64,000 nt of DNA, from positions 3,667,207 through 3,731,206 of the forward strand of contig OZ234496.1 of NCBI GenBank assembly GCA_965153455.1. The letters run 5' to 3'. The notes beneath the pieces are model-generated. The model searched no databases, was not told the DNA's origin, and worked only from the letters and a program-made list of their open reading frames with translations. The position numbers and the translations under genes were made by a program. Source of the DNA: Sphagnum compactum (lineage: Eukaryota; Bryophyta; Sphagnopsida; Sphagnales). Below are positions 12,894 to 26,737 of the stretch, piece by piece (position 1 is the first letter of the stretch; the number at the start of each line of letters is the position of its first letter).

Positions 12894-14010
12894 ATTTTTG
12901 AAGTAGCAGCAGCTCATAAACAAAAGGGCACTTTACATTATGACTTCCACTGTGCCCAGAGATGAAAAAATCAAGCTGGAAGTTCACTATCAACAATGGA
13001 AAACCCGTGCTACAATCGACAGACAAGTACTTACAAAGTGATTTTAGGCTGTCATATGCATCGCGTAACAAAAAAAAAGATAAAAAGGAAGGCATAATCA
13101 GACAGGACCCACCAACCATGAACTAAGGCACTAAGACTACTATGAGCTCATTTTAGCTCTTCGCAACCATGTAAAATGCATATATATATATATATATCTA
13201 TATCTATGTATGTGTGTACGGGTTGTGTTGCTTGATCCTCCTCTCTCATGAAGTCCTTCATACAAGTTATTAATAATGTCACCCTTGTACACCATCCTGG
13301 AGTCTAAATCAATTACTCTACTCCTCTGATCAAGCTTCTCATTACACAGTGGCACTGGCCCCTTGTGGCAAGTTCAAACTAGTGTTGAGTGGGTATCGAC
13401 ATTTGAACATATATTGGACCTTTTAGAAATTTCATGCGAGCTTAGTACTGGTATTGAATCCTCAAAAAATAAATAAAATCATATCAACCCCGTATTGGTA
13501 TTGGATTTTTTATAAAAAAAATATAAATCATACCATCTTGGTCATGATATTAGGGTCCAAGGCTGATTTTTGGCTGGTATGAGGGACCCTCGAGGTAAGT
13601 AGAGAGAACCTATTATTCTGATTGGTGTTCCCCTGATATGAAGCTGTTAGTTATTATCTCACAAATCCCTACCAGCCATGTATGGGTACAAGGCTGGCAT
13701 CACCTCATGTCCCTAGTCCCTACCAAGCAGGTACCACACTACCTCAAGTCATACCAATCTGGGATTCTGGTTGGTTCTTTGATACAAGGATCAATACCAA
13801 TCTCTAAACCAGGGTTAAAATAAGAATTTGTGTAGTGTAAAGCTCGAGGGTGGGGGCATTCTCAAAATAAGGGGCCTAGGACAAGGCCATAGCTGAGTCC
13901 AGCCCCACATTTTGGGAATGTAGTCCCTCACCCATGGGCTTTACCTATCATAAAGCATGAGGCAAAATTTATCATGAACCAAACCCATGTAGTTCACAAG
14001 GCGTATGCAT

Positions 14011-14115
14011 GGGAGGGTTCTTATGCCTACTCCTCAAGAGTGGGAGGGTTCTTGCACCTACAAGTAGGCATAATTTCCCTCCCATCCTTGAGGAGTAGGC
14101 ATAAATGTCCCTCCC
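14011..14115. repeat. Near-perfect 38-bp inverted repeat (hairpin or foldback)
   Basis: The left arm 14011-14048 and the right arm 14077-14115 are inverted copies. Both begin and end with GGGAGGG/CCCTCCC and share TTATGCCTACTCCTCAAG (right arm read on the minus strand). The loop is about 28 bases. Only a few bases near the middle and one end differ. Either strand would fold into a long stem, as in a foldback element, a MITE core or a small-RNA precursor. Confidence 0.8.
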
Positions 14116-16303
14116 AATTTCTGGGAGGGCAATTGATGGATATAAGGTGCCCTCCACATACACTACAAATTTTCTCCAAGTGCTTTATGTCGAGAAATGA
14201 ACTCACATTTCAGAGTAAATTCACTTGGTGAACATTCCTCAAAATGTGAGACCAAATGAAAATTACATTATTATTTTGTACTCTCTCTCTCGAAATGAAT
14301 TTCATCACTCCTAACAGTCCAAAATTATTGATTGTTTTACATTTTCATCATTTGCTTGGCCTTACATGGGGTTTGTCAAAATTTAAAAACTTTTTGAAAG
14401 GCAAATCATGGCTATTCACAAGTGTTTCCAACGTTACAATGTTATAAACAATTTTTTCCCAAATAAAGTTCACATCATTTTGTAATAAAAGGGATATTGT
14501 TTCTGTTCAAAGTTTGGCATGTTTAGTTATAGCATACACTTTAGTTGCACATAGAAGGATATGTATTCACAAGAGTCAGACTTATTATTTATTTTGGATC
14601 CCCCTTCTTTTGGGAGATCTTATCTTGCTCATTTCAAACCCAAATGGAGGGTTGTAAATGGTTATAGTGGTGCCAAGTGAAGGGCTACCTAGAGAGCCAT
14701 TGAACCTGGAGGGCTGGAAGTGACAAGAGAGTGAATGCATGTTATTTGAGAGCTTAAGTGTTAGCTCACTATCTACCCTACTACTAGGAAGAATTGAAAA
14801 GTGTTGTGTTCTAAAAGGCTAGTGAAGTTGACAACGAGACCATGTTCTGTGTTGTCAACTTTGCATGTGCAGATCTGTAAAAAAACATTGTTTTTTCATG
14901 ATGGAAAGGGGTGGTGTGTGTTTGTTTTGGCACATGACTTCAAGCCATGTTGATGACCTAAATTTTCTGTACAATATTGTATCTTGGGGGTGGGGTGGGA
15001 GAGGGGAAACTATCATGTGGGAATGCAGTTCTTGAGAATTTACACATTAAATATTCTAGTATTCGAATAGGCCTTGGGCACTTGTAAAAAATCTTTGTGA
15101 TTAAAAAAATTACAAACAAGTACATTCTTTTGTAATATGCTTTTCAACTCATTTGAGTCAATCAAATGTTATGAAATTGTATTTTGCTTAAGAAGGAGCC
15201 TTTTTTTGGTAGGGGTAATAGGTAGTGCAATTTTTGGGGAAACAAACGCTTACATTACTTTATAACAAGAAAAAAATTGTGATGGCAAAGTTCGAAAGAA
15301 ATTGCTTGACCCTTGCAAACTAGATTTTTAAAAAAAAAGAAAAAAGAAAAAAAAAGGGGTGTGTGTCACGATGTGACCTTGCCATTTACATTAAGAAGTA
15401 TCTTAAAGTAAAAGAAGCATTATGGAAACTCAAATATTTCACCTTGCAAAAATATAATCTTCAAAAAATCCTCTAAAAGAAACCAAAGTCTTTCAAGATA
15501 TTATGACTCTATAACTAATCTCAAGTTCAATACAAGCCAAAATATCATCTTTCAAAAATCCTCATATAAAAATAGACCTATTACCTAGGGGCCAAAATCC
15601 CTTAAGCTATCTATAATGAATCTAAACACAATATCCTTGCCTTGGTAGGAAAGGCCAACAAAAATTGGATACCTCACTCATGGACATCTGACACCTACTT
15701 GTGCCAAAGGAAGGAGGAAGAAGAAGAACATGAAGTCTGCCAACCAAACGAGACTGGATGGACATGTCCTTTCACAACTTAAAAACACATAATAATAGAA
15801 GCTTCTTCCATCCATTCGTTCCCCCACCACTCTATCCACCAGGTGACCTCATTAGCAACTACTCGGGCTGACCATAGTAAATATTTATAACATCTAGCAA
15901 ATAGGTTCCCATTATCCCTGGCACACCCATCAATGCTAAACAATTTTTAAAAAACATATAGATTTCATAATTTACCAAATTATACATGCTAGAAAATTAG
16001 AATAATTATAACTAAACTCATCATCAGGAGCATCCAAATCCAAGGTTGAAAATTGAGATAATAAATTATATTTTGAAGAATATTATTATCCCTCTAACTA
16101 TCCCCTTTCTTCCCCCCCCTCCCCCCCCAGGCTTCCTCTTAAATTAAAGGAAATCCAAAATTGGAGTTTGTCATGTTCTATTACTATTATTAAGGCACTG
16201 AAAGAGAGAAAAGAATAATGAACAGTCAATTTTTTCTCTTGGTTATTTATGTCAGGTTGTTATAATCTGTTTTTCAGCTTACCCATTATAGAACCCAAAC
16301 CAA

Positions 16304-16304
16304 A

Positions 16305-16335
<31 letters not shown>

Positions 16336-16345
16336 TATTATTATT
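16304..16345. repeat. ATT trinucleotide microsatellite
   Basis: About 14 units of ATT/TTA with one ACT interruption. Confidence 0.95.
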
Positions 16346-19300
16346 CTTCATGTCACACAAGGAAGGAAAGGACTTCTTTCCCCCACCCTAAGTGTGGATG
16401 ATGGATGCTTGCTTGGGTGGGTCCCAAGCGCGGATGGGGTTTTTCAACTCCCTCTGTTGAAAAGTAGACTTCTGTCAATTATCTTGTTTGTTTCGTTTTT
16501 GGGCTCTTCCTCTTCAATACTTGTATCAACCATGCATGGCAATTGCCCGCCACTGTCCAGTGGGCCGTCACTGCTAAAACTCTGGAAATGCAGTGTTAGG
16601 ACAGAATGACACAGTTATGAATTCAACGGGCCTAATTTTTTTTGGTAATAAAAATTGATCGAAAAACATACTTATTATTCTTAAAAACCCAATTTTACCA
16701 CTGGGATTTTCTTTCAGTCGCAAAGATTCAAATGGACTAAGTAACTGACGAGAGGCAGCGGTTAGGGGGAATACCTAGTCAAGATGTGGAAATGCCAAGA
16801 CTATTTCCAATAATCGACAAGAGACGTAACTGACGGTAATGAGAAATTGATGTACCCTCTATTCATCCACAAAGAGAGCCCCTATTGCCATTTTCATGGC
16901 AACAAGCAAAGGGTTAAAGAATCAATCATTGGACCAATGAGAGCCCTTGTTGGTACCTTGTGCTAACTAGTAGGTTGCTACTGAAAGGAAGGTTATGGGT
17001 TTATTACTTGTGACCTGATAGCCAATCCAAGTGTTGAGATTCTCATTTTGGTTGCTTATGGTTCAATGTTGTCATTTGTTCACATCTTTTTTCATCACTC
17101 AAGTTGTCACAAGTGTAACTTAGTTTCCGGTACTATCATGGTTGGCTAACTGGGCTGTAAGTTCAGCCTCTTGTGTGTATATATATATATACCCAATTTG
17201 AAGACACCAATATTCACGGGACACACTTCTCTTGGTGGCCATTGTGCCCTGTGTCTCAAAGGAGGGGCGAGGGGGGGGGGGTGGTGTTCTACTATATAAT
17301 ATGGGAATGACCCAATTACGTTGTGACAAAAGGGTTCAACGTTCAAAAGACAAATTTTGTGAACATGAAAATAAGTGATTCGAGATTGGCTTGTGGTACT
17401 TTAATAGCACAAACCTATCAGCATTGGGGGGATGTTGAAAGGTGAAAAACATTTGATTCGCCTGGGGTGGCATTGGATGGAATGGAGCTCATCCGTAAGG
17501 CCTCATGTCAATAGCCATTATTAAAACAAAGCTATCTGTTCAAGAAATCATTAGCTAATTTGAGAACAACTTGGTTATCATCCAAACTTATGGATATTGA
17601 TATTTAAGATGTTTTGAGTTGCTCCAAGGGGTGGATTGGGAGGTGTATAATGTTAGTGGTCTTGTGGTGCTAATACTACCTAACAAGGCTATATACATTT
17701 TTCATCCTATGATGAAAATTGAATGGAGCATTTGTTGCCTTTGATGTGTAGAGGATGTGTGGCTCCCCATTTATCACTTTCATCCAATATCCATTGAGGG
17801 CTATGGTGTCCTGTGTGCATGATTAGACTCAAGCGTACGTTTGCGATTCCAAGCTTCATTTCTTGAATTGTGAATGTTCTTCTCTTTAGGGGTGAAGGGA
17901 TTTTGCTCTTTCATAGTAGATTGATAATTTGGATGAGGCATTGGATGAAGTAGTTTGCACATAATCCTTTCTCAAAAATTCACCCCATTGTCTACTTGTT
18001 GGAGTTATCGCATTTCCCCTTTCTTGTCCTTGCATGCACTGATTGTACTTTGATTCTTCAGACACCAAACTTAAGGACTAGGTAGCTTGACATTACAATG
18101 AGAAAGGGTGATCTCTGGGATAAACATTCATCAACAAAGGTAGGTATTAACTAGTAATCCCCTTATGCTGCCACAAATAATTTGTCATCCCCACTCCCAT
18201 CAGGACATCAGGACACGGTCCATCAGGACATGGATTTGACTCTGTTTATTAGACTCTTCTATGGCTCTGAAAGCAGTGGTTCTTTTCAAGACCCCAGCAG
18301 TCTTCCAGTGGATTCACTCATGAATCTCATCCAAGATTGGGCTTGGGATTGATTGTAGGTGTTGTGAAGAAAATATTTGGTGTTAGCAGAGCCTATGTTA
18401 TATGACATAATTTTCCTTTGTTGTGGAAGAGTGATGTTGAACAAAAGCAGTATCAGAAATGGGTCCTGCTCAACCCTTTTTGTCCATATTGCCTTAGTCC
18501 TTGGGCATTACCTTACACTTAGAGCATCTCCACTGGCAACCGTAGAATGGCATGTCCATAACACTCTAGATGAAGTACACTTTTAAAACATTATTGTGAA
18601 CCTGATTTTGGACTTCTACATACGCACAAGATACAATCAACTATTGTAAAAAGAGAGTCTTGTCTTCTTCTCTTTGTTGGTGTGGGTGAAGAAGAGAGTC
18701 TAGTACACTACACTTACCAGTAATCAGGGGATAGACAGAAAAAGCTATACCAACATATGGCAGTTCCAGTCTGGAAAACCCATCTGCCAAAATCTCTGAC
18801 AGATTTTGCACGTCCAACGTAAAAGGTATTATAGGTTTTTGTTTGTATAGGTATTGGGAATGACTTTCTTGCAACTGCCGAAATAAAAAAAACACACACA
18901 CACAAACACACACACAATTTCTTACATCTATTTGTTAGAAAGTGGGCCATGCACTGATAGACAAGGCAATACTTGTTGTATTGCTATTTGGCATGAGGGT
19001 GTTTGTTTTCTAAAGAATTGTCTCTCAATTTTGTCAGAGGGGTGGGTAGTTCACCTAAATCGTATGATTATGATCAGATCAGGGTCCGTGACTCTGAGCT
19101 TCTCGATTTTAATTTGTTGAACATGATCCCTACATGATAAAGCTACTGTTTATTACAAGATAAGGAAAGGCTAGGTATGAGCCCTGTTCTGTTGTTTCCA
19201 ATTGGATGTTGTTTGTATAGGTGGGGGTTTTTCCAATTGAGTCCAACCAACCAATGCAGAGGTTGGCACATAGATTGTGCGTATTTGGTCAGCTTCTGAA

Positions 19301-20575
19301 TAGGTGTCCACCCTCTTAGGAAGCCCCTCTTTAGCTCAGGCCAAAAATGGGGGGACAAACAGTGTTAGGAATGCAAATTTCACAAATTAACACAAGCTAG
19401 TACCTATTGCACCTGGGATAATTGAACACTTGAACATCATTGGACAACAAAGTTCGTTAACCAAGTCCCTAGCCTAGTAAAGCTTGCATTTGGGCAAAAC
19501 AAAGTAATGATCCACCTAAAGTTAGTGAGTATAATAGAAACTCACCCGGTCTTTCTTCGAATCAAAGAACCCAAGAGAATGATGTTTCATGATGGGCAAG
19601 GGACCTAATATGGGCACCCCCCACATCCTTCTAGGTCTTTCCCTCGAAGAGCTATATTGACTTTAGGTTAAAGATTATATAGAAACACCAAACCGACCTC
19701 AAAGCTAGGTTATTTTCCCTTCAGATACCTAAGTCGCAAAAGAACTATAGGTAAACTTGTTGGGCCAAGATTTAGCCTTCAAGCAACTAAAACTTTTGGG
19801 TTGGGTCCAAATTAATTATTAAAGGCTAAATGTTGGCTCAACAAAAGATAGTTTTTTTAAGACTTTTTTCTCTTTGAAATGTAGAACCCTTCTTGGGTGC
19901 AAGTGAAGTCCTTTCACGGGCTAAATTTGACTTGGTAAACCTGTACAACAGTTGTATATGTTATTCCAAATTAATCACAACTGAGATGTGGAGGTCGGAC
20001 ATAAAACTTGGCCACCTAACCTCAAAACTAGTTCCGACCACCTAAGTTCACTCCATGCCAAAGAGAGAGAAAAAAGGGTTGGGGGGGAAAGGGAGGGACA
20101 AATGAAATAGTATCACCTCACCTACCTCTGATACTCTATGATTCATTTCATGATGATTGGAGATGGGGGGTGTACAAAGGTGGTGTACAAGGCAAAATTG
20201 AAAACTTCCAAATAGCTCTAATATGAATTTCAAAGCCATTCTAAAAGGAAGACAAACACACAAAGAGAGACACTCTTGTCATGCTTGAAACTTGAGAAAA
20301 GCTTTAAAAACGTCTATGCCCAAAATCAATTCAAATTGGGTTCTTAGTGAGGTGTCATATGGGGCAAAATATGGCAACCCAAAAAAAATCTTGGAGCAAC
20401 ATATTTTGTGTGTGTAAAATGCGTTCTTTCAGCAAGAATTTGCCACTTTTTGAGCCATGAAAACAAGAAAAAAAGAAAAAGACAAAACATTGCCCCTAAT
20501 TCACATACATTTCCAACACATAGGGTGTATATATATTCCATGTATAACACCTCTTACATATTGCAACCAAACCAA

Positions 20576-21323
20576 CTAGTGGATGCCCGTGACCTTCGGC
20601 CACTGTGAAGTCCCCTTTTATATTTTTATTTTTATGTGTTTTTTATTTTTATTATTATTTTGTATAATAAAAATAAAATGTTTCTTTTTCACTTTTATAT
20701 ATATTTTTATTTGGATGCAAGTTTGAAGTTTGGAGAAAGAAGACACACCTCATTCTTTTTCAAGTAGGGTTTTTCTTCAATCTTTATAAGTTTTATACTC
20801 TTTATTTGGTTTCTTCATTTTTGGAAATTTTTTTCTTTTAAAATTATTTTACTGTATTTCCCTTTCCTTGTTTCATTTGTTTCCATTTCTTTTTTATAGT
20901 TTTTGCGTTTTTACTTTTTTTTTGGTTTATGTTTGTTTCGTGTTTTTATTTTTTCTATTCTTATTTTGTCTATTTTCATTTATTTTTATTTTTGTGTATT
21001 TATGTATTTTTTTCTTTTTTCTTTTTTTTTCAAAATAATTTAACCCGTTGATCCCCCAATAGAAAATAATTTAACTCGTTGATCCCCCCCATGCTGGCCC
21101 CCCCCCGGTGCTGCCACCCCCGCCAGTACCCCCCCGTGCTGGCCCCCCTATTAGTTATTTCTTTTTTGAGATTTTTGGGATCTGGGTTTCAGGACCTGGA
21201 CACAGAGACAAACACATTGTTTCCCAACTGCCCAAGATGGACCGGTTCCGGCGTAATGTTAAAACGCAGAACGTCTTGTGACACACAGACGGACACACAC
21301 CGCTGTAGCTTTTATATATAAGA
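20576..21323 (-). mobile_element. Non-autonomous Helitron, minus orientation
   Basis: Read on the minus strand, the left end at 21323 is TCTTATATATAAAAGC, then GTGTGTGTCCGTCTGTGTG and ACGTTCTGCGTTTTAACATT, matching the left end of the Helitron at 37524. The proposed right end is CTAG at 20576-20579, preceded on that strand by an imperfect 6-bp hairpin (20589-20603, stem GTGACC/GGCCAC, loop TTC). The flanking bases fit insertion between A and T (on the element strand A before 21323 and T after 20576), as Helitrons do. There is no Rep/helicase gene. The interior holds a G-rich tract (minus strand of 21083-21149) and a T-rich part. The left end is firm. The right end is less certain because a sequence resembling the other copy's 3' region lies near 21032-21090. 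Confidence 0.7.
21083..21149 (-). repeat. G-rich degenerate repeat within the Helitron
   Basis: On the minus strand, runs of five to nine G are separated by GCCAGCA, TACTGGC and TGGCAGCACC. Several runs of at least four G within 67 bases could form G-quadruplexes. The block sits beside a 31-bp duplication (AAAATAATTTAACCCGTTG at 21032, a near copy at 21063). Confidence 0.7.
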
Positions 21324-24300
21324 TTGGCCTTGCCAACATATTCCATGTGAATTTTAATGAAAGGAAAGTTCAAAAAACAAAAGTGACCTAGTTGGGCTTG
21401 TGGGGTTATGGGAATATTTTACATGTGCATATTGGACGACCATTTTGCATCTACCTATTCGGAAGAAAGTTTGTTATTTGGTGAACTATGGACCATGACT
21501 TGTGAAAAGAACCAAACTAACCTATTCAAAACAATAAAAATGATGATTTGGCAAGTAAATTGAAATAAATTTTTTTAAAAATGCACAATTTTATGCAATT
21601 TTGAATAAATTGAATTCTTTATGGAGCTTATAAGGTAAATAAATAAACATGTTAAATGCAATGTAATCCTTGTCACTAATCCCCAAGGACACACACGATC
21701 AACCATTGCCTTGATGTTGCACACCTTTTATACTCCCATATGGGTACCCAAGTCTCATTCTATGCATGTTTACAAACTCTCTATGCATGTATGTACATCC
21801 TTTCCAGATCTAAAGGCATGTCTTGGTGTGCACAACATGAACATGGGTAGCAAATGGAAATACATTTAAGAGGTTCACGTCTTTTTAAACACTTCATTAT
21901 CAAATTGAAAATGAGATTGTCAAGAGTATAAGGTTAGTTCAAATTGAGGTTTGAACTCAGGTATTCAAATTGGAAATAACCTTCTTAAAAATTTTTAAAT
22001 GGATTTAATGTACCTTCTAGTGTCGTGTGCTCCACCATTTGCACCATTTTGCTCTAAAAATAAATAAATAGCTCAATATTCCATCTTTTAAGATTATACA
22101 CTTCACAAAATCAACATGTCAAACCAAACTCAAGTACTATATCAAAACTAATAACATTTATATGAGAAATATAACCTACTCAAACTCTTGATATCATCAC
22201 CATCAAGAAATCTCCAAAATTGTAACAAATTTCTTGATGTTTGTCCACTTTTTTTTGTTGATTTTTTTTAGGTTAGGAATTTTAATTGTATTTTGATGTT
22301 CCTTTGAATTAATAATTACATTTAAAAATACAATTACTTTCCAAATCATTCCGCTTATAAGTTTGCACAATATCCAGAATTTTCAGACATGTTTTGAATA
22401 TTATTAAAAATGATATTTTATTCCCACTAGTGTGAGAAGGGAACAACACACAATTCAAATGACATTATTATTATTATTCAAATGCCTTTTCAAAAATTAA
22501 CTTCCTCTTTTGAGCCTAGCTATCACACTCTTTTCCCTTAAGTACCTACATAAAATGTGCCTTTTCATGCTCATGTTATCTAATAAAATCAAATTTGATA
22601 TCAACATAAATTTTAGTGACAATTATTCATTGGAGCTACTTAAGGAGGATAATTGTAGGTTCTATAAAGTCATTAGTTGTCAATTGGACAATTTCAAACT
22701 CAAATTTGTTTAACCCAATCCAAGTAAATAGGTATGAAAAAAATGTCTCTTTGAATCTATGTTTAAATTATTTATTTATTTATTTTCAAACACTAATAAA
22801 TTTTCAATACCTTTTCCACCAATTTACATCTCATTTTTTTTCAATTGAATGAATTTCAATCCAATTGTTCTATTGAATTTAGCTAAATTGGGATTGAGTT
22901 GAATCTTATTTCTCTTCAATTGAATTCAAATTTCATTCTATGTATTTGAATTCAATTTAAGAATTTGAATTCAAGTTGCATGCAATGTCATTCAATATTT
23001 TTGTTCAAACATAACTTAATTTCCACACAATCAAATCATTTTTTTTCATCAATTGATTAGTTGATTGTCATTTGTACCATAAAACAATGAAGAGCCCAAG
23101 TAATGATGAACTATTGGGAATTGTATGGGAATGTGTGAAAGAAATAAAAATGGGATAGAAAGGGAGGATATTATAAAATTAGAATAATAATTAATATTTA
23201 GATATTCCAAAGGAAGCATGATTAATTATATAATCTTTGAATTGACACTATAGAAAAAACCTTATTTTCTCAACCATGGGGTTCTAGTAAATAGTGTGTT
23301 TTTATTGTTTTATGTTCACCATGTCTTCAGATTTAAACATTTTGTAAAATCTCATACTTTTTTAACTTGCCATTCTTCTTTTGAGGTGAATCTTTGGAGC
23401 TTGAACATAATTATCACTTAGAATGGTGATATACTGTGATAATGAAAATGACCATCAATTATTTTTGTTCATTTTGAAAATCACTTGATTTTCCTAGAAG
23501 TATATATATACATTTATTTTTTTATTTAATTTATTTTTTCATTCTCAATTATCCATCACCAACTACACATTTGAGATCCAATTAATTGAACTATCACTAG
23601 TTTCAGAATTCAAAAGACTATTTGGTCTTAAGAAAAACTCTACAAATTAAAGATGGACACAAAATATTTGTATTTAAAAAATATCAATTTCAAAATTTAG
23701 GTAAATTTAAGTCTTGGCTTTTGCAACCTAATTAGAAGTGCTAAATTATTGGTGTACCAAAGCAAATTTTTATTAAAACCCAGACTTTCCAATTGAAAAC
23801 ACATGATGGAAAAATCAAATAGAGTTATTGCACAAATTTATTTTGGATATATAATTTCAAATCCCAAATATTTTCTCACTTATACTATAATTTTAACCTA
23901 GGTAATTGTCACTTAATTGAACTTGTCCTTCTTTTTTCAATGTTAGCGAGTAATACTTTACTGGAAATTATTTTCAATAAAAATATTGAGTTATACTATT
24001 TATTATTGTTTTCATCACCCTAAATGAAAGGTATGATGAAAAGATTTGGTATCTAAATACAACATTTATTTTATAATTTTTGAGATTCGAAACAAATTTG
24101 GGTATGGTCTTTAGAAAAATTTGACTTAAAAATTATTCCTTTGTTAACTCACAACCAAGGAGAGTTTTCAATTTTATGTTAGCAAAAAATACAAGAATTT
24201 TTCCCCCCAAAAAAAGGAGAAAATTAGTTGAATTTACACTAGAATTTTTTTTTAATTTCCCAAAATTTGGTGGAAAAATGAGGATTTGTTTTTGAAATGA

Positions 24301-26100
24301 AAACACCCCTCACAACTCACAACCCAAAAAATGACTCACAAGAGTTGCTGGAGGGGAGTTCCCTGGTGTGTTCTTGCACCAAGGTGATTTTGTAATGTTT
24401 TAGGCCTGCAATGCAGAGATATTGAATTTTGAGTATTTTTATCATTGAAACTTCAATAAAAACCAAAAAATAAATCTTTAGGGAAATTAAAGAGAGAACT
24501 CCAAGCTTCAATGGTTTTTCTTGGGCTTCAATGGTGATTTTATTTATTTCTTTATTTCTTTCTTTCTTTTCAATGAAACTAGATCTGAACTACCCTAATG
24601 ATTGCCTAATATGGACCTGGCCAGTGGCCAACCAACATTATGAAGCCACCAACAACACTACCTTAGCATTTTTCTTCTTTTGAGTCATTTGAGTACACAA
24701 TTCAAGTACCAACAACTAACTTTTCTTCACTACCTATTGCACCCATCATCTACTACTACACATGAAAACTAGGCGCAACATTTTGGTACACACTAAACTC
24801 ATGTTCTTGCAAGCAATTTTGGTCCAATTTGTAGGTCTAAGTCCGAATCTTTGGATGAAGAAAAGTCAAAACATGCCGGTTTGTTTGGCTCAGGTAAATG
24901 TGGGTTTTGCTCCTGCATATGTGGTCAGTTTGGTAAGGCTGGTGAAAGGCGCTAGAAAGCCGTGCACCTGCTACGGAAGAGTGTAATAAATATGATCTGA
25001 CTACCGCTCCCTGTTTTTGATTGGCCAGTCATAATGATTGGTCCAGGTGGTTTGCTATTAGTAGTGTCTACCTATTTGCAGTTCCGGTTTTAGTTTCATG
25101 GGTGGAGTTGCGAAAAAGTAAATAACTAAACTTGGATGTGAGAAATATTTTTGCAGGGTTACATACTAAGCAAGCACTGGTGTGTGGATGCTCTTTAGGA
25201 GGCTGAGAATTTGGTAAGACTTCTATTATTGTGTGGAGACTAGGTATATAAATTTGTTTTTGGAGCAACCAACTCCAAGCACATGTGCTCTTGTCTAAAC
25301 AAGTCTTGCAAAACAAAAAAAAGGCAAAACCTGAAAACATTTGGAAGTTGAGATTTTCTTTTGAAAGTTTTGCTAATGACATGTACATGATGGGAGATCC
25401 TCAGAAACTTTTGGAATATTAGAAAATGTCGATTGATTGAACATAAATTCATTTGTGAAGCTATAAAAATAATTGCACAATTATGGGCCTCAATGGTAGG
25501 ATTGTTTCAATATTTTTTCATTTATCACGTTTGATTAATTAGAAACTGAATTTCAAAAAAGCCATTTAATTTTTATTTTTTTTGAATATGCCAAGAACTT
25601 CAAAATTGCCACCAAGTTCCAATATGTTTGTGGCATGTTTATGATTCCTAGCACATTAACAACTTTGGGGAACAACAAAAATCAAGAGTTCACATATGGA
25701 AAACCGCAATTGAAAACAAGACTTTGAATCAAGCTCGAAAGAAAACTACATGCAACAATTTCATGTTTTTGCGTATGGGAGGAATTGAACCACCCTTACA
25801 ACCTAGTTCACTACAATATCCTTTACTTTCCAAATGCAATCCAGCTAAATTAACATCTGCAAAAAAATTCATGCCTAAAATAAACCTACTAGAATCCAAA
25901 TCACCAAAAATATAATAATAATAATAATAAAAGTTTAAAATAAATTAAAAAATTCATGATATCCCAATTGCCACCAAAGTTTGTTCACCGTTTTTGTAAA
26001 AACGTTTTTGAAATTTCCTAGTGGATATGTGCAGAGTGCATTAGAAGCGGTGAGTTTTTGTCGACCTTGTGAGTGTGGTGGGTGTTCTCATTTCACGACG

Positions 26101-26276
26101 GGCTATTGCAAATGAATATGGTTCAACACACGATGGTTGTGTGTGACTCCAATAGGAGTTCGATACTTCAGATATATATACTCTTATGGGCTATTGCAAA
26201 TGAACTATGGTTTAACACGATGGTTGTGTGTGACTCCAATAGGAGTTCCATACTTCAGATATATATACTCTTATGA
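26101..26276. repeat. 88-bp tandem duplication, two copies
   Basis: GGCTATTGCAAATGAA at 26101 recurs at 26189. Both copies continue through CGATGGTTGTGTGTGACTCC, AATAGGAGTTC and ATACTTCAGATATATATACT. They differ only by a few bases, so the duplication is fairly recent. Confidence 0.85.
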
Positions 26277-26718
26277 GGAGGACGATTGCTTGTACAATGT
26301 GCCAATTTTCAAGTCAGGCCGGAGCAGTAGTGGCTAGCATAGCTTGGGCGGCCACACTCAGATATTAGCTTGCTGCTGCTTTAGCACGGACGAGAAACTT
26401 GGCAAAAAGGACTACGACATGGAAACAAATACTCGAACTCGTGGTGGCATCAAGATTATGCGATTGACAAGGTCCAAATTGTTACTTACCACTTGATAAT
26501 TGCTGGCTGGTTGCTGCAGCAGCATCTTTTGAAATATGAAGCACTCAGAGATTTCGTATGCGGAATCCAAGATATAGAGATAGGGTTTTCCGAGTCTTGT
26601 TTTTTTGGTTGGTTCGGGTGAGTGTGGGCGGTAATTTTTTTTTCATCACTGAAAACTCAATTAGAATTAGAGTTTTTAAAATTTTAGTGAAATTGGGAGC
26701 AATGGTTTTTTTTTTTGA

Positions 26719-26737
26719 GGGGGGGGGGGGGGGGGGG
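26719..26737. repeat. G homopolymer (19)
   Basis: An uninterrupted run of 19 G directly after a T run. The length may be inexact in the assembly. Confidence 0.9.

Larger units (their letters stand above)
12894..20575. other. Intergenic DNA without a recognisable gene; simple repeats and one strong hairpin
   Basis: No coding sequence can be supported across this 7.7 kb. It contains short ORFs of biased composition, a TA-rich microsatellite near 13178, an ATT microsatellite (16304-16345), a CA/CAA tract (about 18889-18916) and a near-perfect inverted repeat (14011-14115). No reverse transcriptase, integrase, transposase or RNA gene was recognised. Confidence 0.55.
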
